From: Candidatus Merdisoma merdipullorum
GTDB lineage: Bacteria; Bacillota; Clostridia; Lachnospirales; Lachnospiraceae
DNA: 64,000 nt
Reading direction: 5' to 3'
NCBI GenBank assembly: GCA_018715645.1
Contig: DVLE01000001.1
Coordinates: 62,001 to 126,000 of the forward strand
The translations under genes and the position numbers were made by a program. The notes beneath the pieces were generated by a model, which saw only the letters and a list, made by a program, of their open reading frames with translations, searched no databases and had not been told where the DNA came from. Below are positions 1 through 8,255 of this stretch, piece by piece (positions within the stretch are counted from its first letter, which is position 1; every line of letters starts with the position of its first letter).

Positions 1-2125
1 AAAGCTGTACGGCCGTCTGTGTCTTCAGATTTCCGGCGCGCTCGATCAACAGGGCTCCGCCGCCAAGCTTTGCAAGAATGCCTGATACATCCTTTCCGTT
101 CAGACTGTCAGCCGGAATCTTTGCCATCTTCGCGCCCTTAATCCGCCTCTGCTTCTGAAGCGCTTTCACAATATCAGCCGCAAGGGTGGATTTTCCATTT
201 CCTCTTTTTCCGGTAATAACGATATTGCCGATGAGAGAATCCTCACGGCGCTCCTTTCTCATCCGGTCTTCCTCAAGAAGTTCCGCCAGCTGCTTGTTCA
301 TTCCGCGCACTGAAGTGAAATAGGCAAACAATTTTTTCTGCTCCTCGGAAAGCTGTCCGGGGGGCAGCGTAGAAAGGGTTTCTTCCAGAGACTTTTCCAG
401 ATTTTCAAGCATCGGAGAGGGGGAACCCTCTTCCTCCTTTTTCTGTCTGGCTTTTTTCCCCTCCTGACCCTGCTTCTCTCTGTCTGTGTCTTTTTTATCC
501 TGTACGGCCTTACTTTCCGTCTTATCCTGCTCTTCCCTGCGGGCGGTCCGCTGTACGGACTTTGTTCCGCTTTGCCTATGGTCTGTCTGCTTCGCAGGCG
601 TCTTGGACGGCGCTTCAAGAATATCGAGGATTTCCGCCGGGCCTTCGCGTACCGGCTCTTCCAGAATATCCAGGATCTCCGCCGGCTCTTTTCCCGTATG
701 CTCCGTCTCAGGCGCCGGAACTGCCGTATCCGCTTCTGCTGCCTTGGAACCTGTTTGCTTGATAGGCTCCAGCTCTACATGCACCTTTACAGGAATCCGT
801 CCCTCGATCTCCTCAATCAGACGCTGGATGTCCTCAGGCACGGTAGTCTTAACCTCTGTTTTCAAATCCGGCAGCTGGCCGGTAGCGCGCAGACGCTCCC
901 TTTCTTTCCGCCGTTCTTCATCTCTTTTGGCCGCTTCCGCGATAGCAGCCTCAGTCTCCCGCTTTTTCGCCTCCCAGTCATTCATGATGTCTTCTATACT
1001 TAACTGGCCGGTAATCTGACGATCCAGTACGTTTTCCTCCATATCGAAGGTAAGCTGGCCGCTCTCGTCCTGTCCGAGGAATTTGGGAATCTGCATGGTA
1101 TCCTGAGAAGCCCCCGACCAGGATGGATTTTTCTCCTCTGCTGCCAAAGCCTGCGGGGAGTCTGCTTTCTTTTCGGCGCCGGACCCCGGCCATATCTCCG
1201 AGCCCGTCTCTAAATCTGTACTGCCGGACATCTCACGCGATGACTGTAACGGTTCTGCCTCTTCTTCCTGCTCCTCCGGAACTGCCATCTCCGAAAGTCC
1301 CTCATCAGCTTCAGCCTGTTCTTTTTCCTCTTTGCCCTCTTCAGAGCTCTCCGCGCTTCCCTCAGGCGTCTGCACAGCTTCCTGCGCGCGCCCGCGCTCC
1401 TGCTCCTCTTTGATAAAGTCCTGAAGACTTTCCGCCAGGGCCGCCTGGAGATTCGTCGTATTGAACTGCTCCATATTCACGGGCTTGACTTTGATCTCGT
1501 CAAGTCTGGGATCTTTCACCATCTGGCGGTACTTTTCCTCCTGAGAGGCCGTCAGCGGCTGAATCCGCATCTTCAGCTCCATGGCCTTGACGACGTATTC
1601 TCCTTCGCTGAACCACAGGATCAGATCGTCGCACTCCTCCACGCACTTGGAAAGCATCCCCGCTTTATAATACAGCTCAGCCAGCTCATAGGCCCACTGC
1701 TCCTGATATTCCCGGCTCTTGTATTCCTCCAGAATCGCTATCTGATCTTCTATGGAAGCTCCGCGCCCTCTGTAAATCTCATATTTCAAAACATAGCGTC
1801 CCAGATCGTGCGGCGCTATACGGATAAATTCCTTGTAAAGCTCTACTGCCTCGTCGAAATCCTGCAGCTTTACGGCTATCTCCGTCATCTTATAGACAAT
1901 CATCCGTCCGATAGGCGCGCAGTCGTACGCTATGTTCAGAATCTCATAACAGTCCTCATAGCGTTCCGTCTTTTCGTAGGCTTCGGCCACTTCCGTCAAA
2001 AGCCCGACATTTCGGACCTTACGCCAGTCAATCGTATCTGCAATCTTCGCCGCCGTCTTATAATCTTTCTTTTTCAGCAGCTTTACTATCTGCTCTGTCT
2101 TTATCTGAAACTCATGTTTATCCAA
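1..2125 (-). CDS. TPR-like protein with C-terminal P-loop ATPase domain (3' end outside window)
   Basis: A reading frame of 708 codons runs off the left edge without a stop, so the C-terminus is missing. The start is a TTG preceded by GAGGTG seven bases upstream; no ATG in frame has a better site. The first ~230 residues are helical and repeat-like, rich in Tyr, Leu and Ala as in tetratricopeptide proteins. A long acidic, low-complexity linker follows (about residues 230-570), including two near-identical copies of PAEILDILE near residue 500. Near residue 640 there is a Walker A motif, GKRGNGKST, in the context VITGKRGNGKSTLAADIV, and later GGALLIERAG, which looks like a Walker B strand of the CbxX/SpoVK type of AAA protein. 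The role is unknown. It is likely a cytoplasmic scaffold or regulatory ATPase. Membership of the AAA class is inferred from the motifs only. Confidence 0.72.
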   Translation of the reverse strand, partial: MDKHEFQIKTEQIVKLLKKKDYKTAAKIADTIDWRKVRNVGLLTEVAEAYEKTERYEDCYEILNIAYDCAPIGRMIVYKMTEIAVKLQDFDEAVELYKEFIRIAPHDLGRYVLKYEIYRGRGASIEDQIAILEEYKSREYQEQWAYELAELYYKAGMLSKCVEECDDLILWFSEGEYVVKAMELKMRIQPLTASQEEKYRQMVKDPRLDEIKVKPVNMEQFNTTNLQAALAESLQDFIKEEQERGRAQEAVQTPEGSAESSEEGKEEKEQAEADEGLSEMAVPEEQEEEAEPLQSSREMSGSTDLETGSEIWPGSGAEKKADSPQALAAEEKNPSWSGASQDTMQIPKFLGQDESGQLTFDMEENVLDRQITGQLSIEDIMNDWEAKKRETEAAIAEAAKRDEERRKERERLRATGQLPDLKTEVKTTVPEDIQRLIEEIEGRIPVKVHVELEPIKQTGSKAAEADTAVPAPETEHTGKEPAEILDILEEPVREGPAEILDILEAPSKTPAKQTDHRQSGTKSVQRTARREEQDKTESKAVQDKKDTDREKQGQEGKKARQKKEEEGSPSPMLENLEKSLEETLSTLPPGQLSEEQKKLFAYFTSVRGMNKQLAELLEEDRMRKERREDSLIGNIVITGKRGNGKSTLAADIVKALQKQRRIKGAKMAKIPADSLNGKDVSGILAKLGGGALLIERAGNLKTQTAVQL

Positions 2126-2210
2126 TGATTTTCACCTCAGCCATTCTGTCAAACCACCATATTTTGTTGAGCTGCTGTCTGCCTTGTCAAAATATGCTAT
2201 AGTTAGGATT

Positions 2211-2239
2211 AGTGTATCACAGGGCACTTTTCTTGTCAA
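2211..2239 (-). promoter_or_regulatory. Predicted sigma-A promoter of the TPR/ATPase gene
   Basis: On the minus strand TTGACA and TACACT are separated by 17 bases, about 90 bases upstream of the TTG start. Two more TTGACA hexamers occur further downstream in the leader. Confidence 0.55.
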
Positions 2240-2273
2240 AAAAATTATGAAAGATTTACGCGCAAAAGAACGC

Positions 2274-2306
2274 AAAAAGAGCGTCTCAGTATTTCCAAGA
2301 CGCCCT
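2274..2306 (-). terminator. Rho-independent terminator after degV
   Basis: A GCGTCT/AGACGC stem with an 11-base loop is followed on the minus strand by TCTTTTT. It lies 70 bases after the degV stop codon. Confidence 0.7.
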
Positions 2307-2375
2307 CATTTATCCCACGCGGACAGCGCGGACTTTTCAAAAAGACCTGCAGTCAGCAAGGACTGATTTCACGTT

Positions 2376-3245
2376 CTATCGATTCAATATCTTAGTAGCC
2401 GCTATCGCGACGGAACCATCTCCGATATGGCAGGATACGCTTAAGGACAACGCATCCACAAAACCTACCTGATAACCCGGAAACGCAGCCTCCACCTCTT
2501 TCTTAAAGTCCAGAGCCTCCTCGTAATTGTTGGTATGCGCGATGTCCAGATATACCTGGTGAGCATCCACGCCTCCAAAACGATTCTCAATGTCATTCCT
2601 GATCGCGTCGATCATAGTCTGACGGGCCTGACGCATGGTTCTCGCCTTGGAGAAAGAGTCGAGCCTCTCTCCCTGGATCGTCAGTACGGGCTTCAGACGG
2701 AGCATCGTTCCGATGGCGGCTACCGCCGGAGTAATACGGCCGCCTTTCTTCAGATATTTCAGCGTCGCCACTGTAATATAGATACTGGAATCCAACTTCG
2801 TCTCCTCCAGAATACCGCGAATCTCAGCGGCGCTCTTTCCCTGCTCCGCCAGCTTAACAGCTTCCTCCACGGCACGTCTCTGTGTGATGGAAATGCGGTG
2901 ATTATTCACCACCTGCACTTTCCCGTCAAAATCGGAGGCCAGAGCGATCGCTGTCTGGCAGGAGCCCGACAGTCCGCTCGACATAGGGATATGCACGATC
3001 TCATCGTACTCCTTCAGAAGCTCCTTCCAAAGATTCATCACCGATTCCGGGGACGGCTGGGAAGTTGCAATATCCGCGTCCTGCTTGAGATATTCATAAA
3101 ACTCATCCTGAGTCAGACTGATTCCTTCAAAAAATTCTTTTCCATTGATCGTAAAAGGCATCGGCAGAACCGAAATCCCCATCTGATCAGCCAGCTCCTG
3201 TGTAATTCCACTGTTGCTGTCTGTAACTATCGCTACTTTGCTCAC
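2376..3245 (-). CDS. DegV family fatty-acid-binding protein
   Basis: A protein of 289 residues with the N-terminal signature VAIVTDSNSGIT and the later block YLKKGGRI that are diagnostic of DegV proteins. These bind a fatty acid (as in FakB) and present it to a kinase such as FakA for phosphorylation and entry into phospholipid synthesis; a fakA-like partner is not in this window. I chose the GTG start at SKVAIVTDS because GGAGAGG lies five bases upstream and family members begin almost exactly there. An upstream in-frame ATG would add 18 residues without homology. The gene is probably monocistronic, with a palindromic leader upstream and its own terminator downstream. Confidence 0.9.
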   Translation of the reverse strand: MSKVAIVTDSNSGITQELADQMGISVLPMPFTINGKEFFEGISLTQDEFYEYLKQDADIATSQPSPESVMNLWKELLKEYDEIVHIPMSSGLSGSCQTAIALASDFDGKVQVVNNHRISITQRRAVEEAVKLAEQGKSAAEIRGILEETKLDSSIYITVATLKYLKKGGRITPAVAAIGTMLRLKPVLTIQGERLDSFSKARTMRQARQTMIDAIRNDIENRFGGVDAHQVYLDIAHTNNYEEALDFKKEVEAAFPGYQVGFVDALSLSVSCHIGDGSVAIAATKILNR

Positions 3246-3305
3246 AAAAACCTCTCCTTCCATATTGTCTGCCGTACCCTTGGTTGATGACAAGGGCATA
3301 CAAAG

Positions 3306-3355
3306 ACTTACCCTCAGCGACAGGCATTTCCGTTTTCTGTCGGCTGAGGGTAAGT
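3306..3355. repeat. Palindromic element, TACCCTCAG type (copy 1)
   Basis: The arms ACTTACCCTCAGC and GCTGAGGGTAAGT are perfectly complementary over 13 bases and extend inward by GACAG/CTGTC with one bulged base. It lies between spoVAE and degV, just downstream of a possible promoter on the minus strand (TGGACT, 17 bases, TATACT). There is no clear T-run, so it is not a textbook terminator. A second element with the same outer arms lies at 34872-34918. Confidence 0.6.
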
Positions 3356-3382
3356 ATAACAGCTAGTCTGGGAAAAGTCCAG

Positions 3383-3739
3383 TTATTTCTTCATTTTCGG
3401 CTGAAAGATCAGGCTTGCCAGATACCCGAACACGAGAGCCGCGCATATCCCGACCGCGCTGGCCGTAAAGCCTCCCTTAAAGATTCCCAGAAAGCCCTCT
3501 GTATCCACCGCCTCCTTAACGCCCTTCCAGAGCGTATTTCCAAAGCCCAGCAGAGGAACGGAGGCTCCCGCTCCCGCAAATTCCTGAAACGGTCCGTAAA
3601 GTCCTGCCGCTCCCAGCACAGCCCCGCTGCAGACAAGAAGCACCATGATGCGCCCCGGCATCATTTTTGTCTTTTCCATCAGGATCTGCACCAGCGCGCA
3701 GATAAGACCTCCCACCAGAAATGCTTTCAAATAATCCAT
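3383..3739 (-). CDS. spoVAE: Stage V sporulation protein AE
   Basis: A protein of 118 residues, almost entirely hydrophobic, with three to four membrane segments. The block GAGASVPLLGFGNTL and the ending typical of SpoVAE(b) are visible. SpoVA proteins form the channel in the inner forespore membrane that loads Ca-dipicolinic acid during sporulation and releases it at germination. An AGGAGG site precedes the ATG by eight bases. It follows spoVAD by about 70 bases and closes this block. No spoVAEa, spoVAF or lysA follows, unlike Bacillus. Confidence 0.92.
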   Translation of the reverse strand: MDYLKAFLVGGLICALVQILMEKTKMMPGRIMVLLVCSGAVLGAAGLYGPFQEFAGAGASVPLLGFGNTLWKGVKEAVDTEGFLGIFKGGFTASAVGICAALVFGYLASLIFQPKMKK

Positions 3740-3809
3740 GTCTTCTACCTCCTACCTCAGCGTCGGCGTACGCGAAAGCGGCACGCCCAAGCCTTTCCCT
3801 TTCCGCCTG

Positions 3810-4826
3810 TCAGCAATGCTCTATCACGACCGCATGAGCTATTCCGGGCACGCTCTGCCCTTCATTATAACTCACGGTGGAGAGCAGGGCGCCTGTAGGC
3901 ACAAACAATACCCTCCTCCACTCTCCCCGCTCTATCTTCGGGAGAATATGAGCCGCCAGCGTCACGGCAGAACAGGCACAGCCGCTGCCGCCCGCATGGG
4001 TATCCTGCTCCTCCGGATCGAAGATCAGCATTCCGCAGTCCAGATGTCTGTCTTTCAGATCATAGCCCCGCTTTTTCGCCAGCTCCAGAAGAATGGTCTG
4101 CCCTACGCTTCCCAGATCGCCGGTAATGACGGCGTCATAATCGGAAGGCTGCCTCCCAAAATCGTCCAGATGACCGCAGATGGTATCGCAGGCCGCCGGA
4201 GCCATACAAGCCCCCATATTCATCGAGTCCTTCAGCCCATAGTCCACAACCCGTCCCGGAGTCGCTCCGGTTATCCTCGCCTTTCCCCCTGTGTGCGTCA
4301 CTACAAAGGCCCCGCTTCCGGTCACGGTCCAGGTCGCGGACAGCGGCCGCTGTCCTCCATATTCCAGGGGATAGCGGAATTGCTTTTCCGCGCTCCCGAA
4401 GTGGCTGGACGTCAGCGCCAGCACCGCGTCCGAATACCCGCCCTGAACCGTCATGGCCGACAGCATCAGAGCCTCTCCAATCGTCGAACAGGCCCCGTAC
4501 AGGCCAAACAGCGGAAGCTTTAAATCCATGACGCCAAAAGAAGTAGCAATAAGCTGTCCCAGCAGATCTCCGGAAAAAAGGTAACGGACCGGAGGTACGC
4601 CAGGTCCCGCCTTCTCCATGGCAAGCTTTGCCGCCCTTTTCTGCAGCGCGCTCTCAGCCTCCTCCCAGGACGCCTGTCCCACCATGGGATCCTCCTCGAT
4701 CTCGTCGAACAGCGAACCCAGAGGACCTTCTCCTTCCTTTTTTCCCACGACAGAAGCCGCGCTCACAATGTGAGGCGGCTCCCGGAACTGAATGCTCTGT
4801 TTTCCCACGATTGTCTCCGTACTCAA
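3810..4826 (-). CDS. spoVAD: Stage V sporulation protein AD
   Basis: This is SpoVAD, a thiolase-fold protein that binds dipicolinic acid in the spore inner membrane channel. Family blocks include KKEGEGPLG near the N-terminus, LYGACST, AATSSH-like LALTSSHFGSAEKQFRYP, TVTGSGA, MGACMAPAACDT and GGSGCACSAV. The start is uncertain. An upstream TTG (4874) has no ribosome site. I prefer the TTG at 4826, preceded by AAAGGACGG, giving 338 residues as in the family; a GTG at 4808 with GGAG six bases upstream is also possible. Only spoVAE follows. The cognate spoVAA-AB-AC genes lie 10.7 kb away on the same strand, so this pair must have its own promoter; I see no convincing forespore promoter, only a weak TCATA/CATAAAA pair. 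Confidence 0.93.
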   Translation of the reverse strand: MSTETIVGKQSIQFREPPHIVSAASVVGKKEGEGPLGSLFDEIEEDPMVGQASWEEAESALQKRAAKLAMEKAGPGVPPVRYLFSGDLLGQLIATSFGVMDLKLPLFGLYGACSTIGEALMLSAMTVQGGYSDAVLALTSSHFGSAEKQFRYPLEYGGQRPLSATWTVTGSGAFVVTHTGGKARITGATPGRVVDYGLKDSMNMGACMAPAACDTICGHLDDFGRQPSDYDAVITGDLGSVGQTILLELAKKRGYDLKDRHLDCGMLIFDPEEQDTHAGGSGCACSAVTLAAHILPKIERGEWRRVLFVPTGALLSTVSYNEGQSVPGIAHAVVIEHC

Positions 4827-4924
4827 CTTTGTTTCCGTCCTTTCCGCAGCTCTCCTGCTGTTATTTTTGTCCAAGTATTCTTATTTTATGCTCGCGGAAG
4901 AAAAATATGACCGTTTTTTCAAAC

Positions 4925-4953
4925 TTGTCAATTCAGGGTATCTGTCGTAAAAT
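4925..4953 (+). promoter_or_regulatory. Predicted sigma-A promoter of the ANTAR/kinase operon
   Basis: TTGTCA and TAAAAT are separated by 17 bases, ending 27 bases upstream of the response-regulator ATG. A GGGGGAT ribosome site follows. The spoVAD gene is divergent from it. Confidence 0.55.
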
Positions 4954-4980
4954 GAAAGTAGACGTATTGGGGGATATATT

Positions 4981-5571
4981 ATGAATAAAAAATACTCTGT
5001 TTTAATCGCCGAGGATGAATCTATCGTTCTGCTTGGTTTAAAGGCGCTCTTAACCCAGCTTGGCCATACGGTAATCGGGGAAGCGCACACGGGACAGGAA
5101 GCTGTCGCATACTGCAGTTCGCTAAAGCCGGAGCTTCTCATCATGGACATCAAGATGCCTGTGCTTGACGGCATTCAGGCCCTGGAGCAGATCAACCGTT
5201 CCAGAAAGTTCAAGATGCCCTGTATCTTTATTTCCGCCTATTCCGACGACAATTTAATCGAACGGGCGAGGGAGGCCGGCGTCTTCAATTACCTGGTAAA
5301 GCCCATACGGCTTGAAGATCTGCGCGCCGCTCTCAATATTACGATGCAGCAGTACCGTGAATATGTGCAGATGGTACAGGAACGTGATCAGGCAAAGGAG
5401 GATCTGAAAAACAGAAAGCTCATTGAACGGGCGAAGGGTATTCTCATGGACAATTTTAACATGAAGGAAAAGCAGGCCATGGAATTTATGCAGAAAAAGG
5501 CCCGCGACAGCCAGAAAAAGCTCACCGTGGTCGCTCAGGGAATTATTCAAATGGACGAGGCTTTAAAATGA
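4981..5571 (+). CDS. ANTAR-domain response regulator (transcription antiterminator)
   Basis: A protein of 196 residues. Residues 1-120 form a receiver domain with acidic pocket E11-D12, phospho-acceptor D56 in LLIMDIKMP and K107 in YLVKP. Residues about 125-190 form an ANTAR domain with the typical LIERAKGILM...EAMEFMQKKA pattern. A coiled-coil stretch (QMVQERDQAKEDLKN) joins them. ANTAR regulators such as EutV bind paired RNA hairpins and prevent intrinsic termination when phosphorylated. The gene overlaps the kinase gene by four bases (ATGA), so the two are translationally coupled and almost certainly a pair. The likely target is the leader of the convergent sugar-transport operon (13696-13768), which has a paired-hairpin and terminator structure; this is an inference. 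Confidence 0.93.
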   Translation: MNKKYSVLIAEDESIVLLGLKALLTQLGHTVIGEAHTGQEAVAYCSSLKPELLIMDIKMPVLDGIQALEQINRSRKFKMPCIFISAYSDDNLIERAREAGVFNYLVKPIRLEDLRAALNITMQQYREYVQMVQERDQAKEDLKNRKLIERAKGILMDNFNMKEKQAMEFMQKKARDSQKKLTVVAQGIIQMDEALK

Positions 5572-7370
5572 GACTGGAATCTGATTTCTTTTGTTTTGAC
5601 AACGATAACCGCTTATGTATTCCCTCCCTGAAGCTTACGCTGGAACGCGGGGAGGCTGTGGCCATCCTGGGCGTTCGCGGGAATGACATCTACGACATTT
5701 ACGATACCTTTAACTCTGTAAATCCGCTTAGCAGGAAATCAAATCCGCGCCCGGTTATCCGCTGCGTATCGCGCAGCCTGAATCTTTTTCCCCATTTTTC
5801 CGCTCTTGAAAATTTCAGCATGGCGGAACGCTCGGTCATTCGCTACAACAAAAAGCAGATCGTCAAAATCTGCAACGACATCAAACGGGAATTTGGGATC
5901 TCGATTGATTTCCATGTTCCCCTCCGTCGTCTTCCCATATCAGAGCAGATCATCGTCCAGCTTATCCGCGCATATATCAGCGAGATAGACATTCTGGTCT
6001 GTGATAATCTCATCTCCATGCTCAGCATCGAAGACCGCCGTATCCTGTTTTCGATCTTTCAGGCCATGAAGGCGGCCGGAAAAAGCATCATCTATCTCAC
6101 AACCAAATGGGAAAACGCCATTCAGGTGGCTTCCAGAATCCTTGTGACCGACGGAAGGGAAGCCATCGGTGAAATGGGTACGCGGGAAGTGATCGAAAAT
6201 CCCCAGGATCTTCTGTTTCTGATCTCCGGCCGTACCCTTATGGAGCAGAACGCGGAATCCGCCGACTCCTCCAAGATTCTTGATATGCTGTACAGCGGAG
6301 CGGAATATCTGACCAATAATTATGAGTTGAAGGAAACCTTATCTGTAATCATCAATAATGTCTCTCGCATCATTCATTGTGATTACTGTACAATCAGCCT
6401 GAGAAATCACGATTCCAAATATGTTCACACCTATTTTGGGAACTATATGACTGCCCCGGTCCTGGATAAAGACTTTATCAGCGAGTATCTGAACAGCGAC
6501 CAGCCAGAAAGCGTCATCTATATGAGTACGGAGGACATCAACTTTGACAAGATTCTCTCCGCTCCCTCCCATGATGTGAAGTCCTTTATCGCGCTGCCTA
6601 TTATCAGCAAAAATCACATCCTTGGACTCTTGACCGTGTTTTTTTCCAACGTGATCATATACGACGATCAGCAGTTTCATTATCTGAAATCGTTCTGCCG
6701 CGAGGTGTCTGTGGTGGCGGAGACCTCACGGCTGATTAACAATTCTATTCTTCTGCAGGAGAGCAATCACAGGATAAAAAACAATCTGCAGATCATTACC
6801 AGCTTGATTGCCATGCAGCAGCTCTATATTCAGCAGCATCCGGAGACCGACGTGGATCAGATTCTGGACTCCATTTCAAACTGTGTGCAGAACATCGCTT
6901 ATCTGCACGATCTGCTGACGAGCCCCACCTCCAATTCCAACAATATCGATCTGCACAGAATTATCGAAAGCATTCTCCGTCTGTATGAGACCTCCAAGGT
7001 AGCTATCACGGTAGACGCGGATGATTTGCTGGTTCCCTATGCGAAAGCGACTTCCATATCCATAGTCATCAACGAGCTTATCGCAAACTGCGTCAGGCAC
7101 GCTTTCCATAAGAAGCCCTGTCCTTCGCCCAGGATCCTGGTCTCCTGTCACATCATTGATGAAATTATCATCCTGAAAGTGCAGGACAACGGCAGCGGCC
7201 TCCCTGAAACCGTCGACGTAGGCACCAGCCAGAGCATCGGCTTCGCTATCTTGCGCGCCATTGTAAACAATGAGCTTCACGGTTCTCTGCAGATAGAAAA
7301 TACCGGGAACGGCACGCTGGCAGTGATCACGATCCCTTACGTGTCGCTGATTACCGACGCATACCCATAA
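5568..7370 (+). CDS. Sensor histidine kinase with degenerate ABC-ATPase domain, GAF domain and HisKA_2/HATPase
   Basis: A 600-residue protein with no membrane segment. Residues 1-220 follow the layout of a sugar-type ABC ATPase (RbsA/MglA), but every catalytic motif is lost: Walker A is GVRGNDIY (no GK[ST]), the signature is LPISEQ, Walker B is ILVCDN (no DE) and the switch His is gone (IIYLTTKWEN). Residues about 235-395 look like a GAF domain. H401 in ESNHRIKNNLQII is the phospho-acceptor of a HisKA_2 domain. The ATP-binding domain has an N-box at N502 (INELIANCVRHAF) and G1 motif DNGSGLPE at D540. It should phosphorylate the ANTAR protein encoded just upstream. I infer that the pseudo-ATPase domain senses a sugar ABC permease or a nucleotide. 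The convergent RbsABC-like operon is the obvious partner. Confidence 0.88.
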   Translation: MRLESDFFCFDNDNRLCIPSLKLTLERGEAVAILGVRGNDIYDIYDTFNSVNPLSRKSNPRPVIRCVSRSLNLFPHFSALENFSMAERSVIRYNKKQIVKICNDIKREFGISIDFHVPLRRLPISEQIIVQLIRAYISEIDILVCDNLISMLSIEDRRILFSIFQAMKAAGKSIIYLTTKWENAIQVASRILVTDGREAIGEMGTREVIENPQDLLFLISGRTLMEQNAESADSSKILDMLYSGAEYLTNNYELKETLSVIINNVSRIIHCDYCTISLRNHDSKYVHTYFGNYMTAPVLDKDFISEYLNSDQPESVIYMSTEDINFDKILSAPSHDVKSFIALPIISKNHILGLLTVFFSNVIIYDDQQFHYLKSFCREVSVVAETSRLINNSILLQESNHRIKNNLQIITSLIAMQQLYIQQHPETDVDQILDSISNCVQNIAYLHDLLTSPTSNSNNIDLHRIIESILRLYETSKVAITVDADDLLVPYAKATSISIVINELIANCVRHAFHKKPCPSPRILVSCHIIDEIIILKVQDNGSGLPETVDVGTSQSIGFAILRAIVNNELHGSLQIENTGNGTLAVITIPYVSLITDAYP

Positions 7371-7418
7371 TTGACAAGAAGAAAAGGAGAGCGTTTGTTT
7401 TCGCTCTCCCTTTTCCTG

Positions 7419-8255
7419 TCACTGATTCAAAAGCGTCTCCGTATACTGTACGGACTCCCTTACGGCAGCCAGGATCTCCGCCTCCGGCATGGGCGTGTCC
7501 GTGGGCCTTATGTCGCCCAGAACTCCTTTCACATGCACAGGTATCTCATAGCCGTACGGAATCTCCCTTCCCAGAGTTTTCAATGTTTCAAACACCTCCG
7601 GAAAATGGACGTCTCCCGCGCCGATCGGCACATAAGCCACCTGATTCCCCCGAATGCGAATATCCTTCAGATGCAGATAGGACAGATATTCAAAGCCGTA
7701 CTTTATGTCTTCTTCAACTTTCACCTTTCCCGCGCTGTAAAACAGCACATTGCCCGTATCATAATTCAGCCTTACCAGAGGATGATGAAAATACTCGAAA
7801 ACCTGAATGCTGTCCTTCGCCGTGCTGACTATATCCCCGTGAGACTCCAGCCCGATGATCACATCCCATTTTTCTGCAGTCTCTATAATCTTCCGCATAT
7901 TCTTATAAAATACATCCGTTTTCTCCAGCGGTCCTGAATTTGTGTTGATAATTCTGGCCCCAATACGGCCTGCAAATTCAATCTTTTTCAGGAAATCCTG
8001 GAACTGTCCTTCGTCTGTCAGATCCACATGGCCGGAAAAAGCATAGCATTTCAGCCCTTTTTCCTTCAGAAGCCCGCTTACTTCGGACGCGTAATCCGGC
8101 GTCATCTCCTCCGGCCTGATATGTTCGCACATATTGACGATGGAAGAAGGCTCCGCATATGCAAAACCGCATTTTTTTACCAGATCCAGGGCTTCGCCAA
8201 AGGAATAGCCCTTGCAGAGATTCGTCCCAAGGGAAACCGGTTCAAATAAGCTCAT
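7419..8255 (-). CDS. Sugar phosphate isomerase/epimerase family protein (TIM barrel)
   Basis: A protein of 278 residues of the xylose-isomerase-like/AP endonuclease family 2 fold. Putative metal ligands occur on successive strands: E in IIGLESHGD, D in LNYDTGN, H in YLHLKD and E in YGYEIPV. Such enzymes isomerise or epimerise sugars, keto-sugars or inositols. It is the last gene of the sugar-transport operon and overlaps the start of... the preceding crotonase gene's stop codon by 14 bases, so expression is coupled. The substrate cannot be told from sequence. A hairpin-poor, T-rich stretch follows its stop and the convergent kinase gene ends 48 bases away. Confidence 0.82.
   Translation of the reverse strand: MSLFEPVSLGTNLCKGYSFGEALDLVKKCGFAYAEPSSIVNMCEHIRPEEMTPDYASEVSGLLKEKGLKCYAFSGHVDLTDEGQFQDFLKKIEFAGRIGARIINTNSGPLEKTDVFYKNMRKIIETAEKWDVIIGLESHGDIVSTAKDSIQVFEYFHHPLVRLNYDTGNVLFYSAGKVKVEEDIKYGFEYLSYLHLKDIRIRGNQVAYVPIGAGDVHFPEVFETLKTLGREIPYGYEIPVHVKGVLGDIRPTDTPMPEAEILAAVRESVQYTETLLNQ

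Noticed and set aside
2184..2366. A 60-codon plus-strand frame between the first gene and degV.
   Set aside because: It crosses the minus-strand promoter and the degV terminator, has no ribosome site and a sequence without family features.
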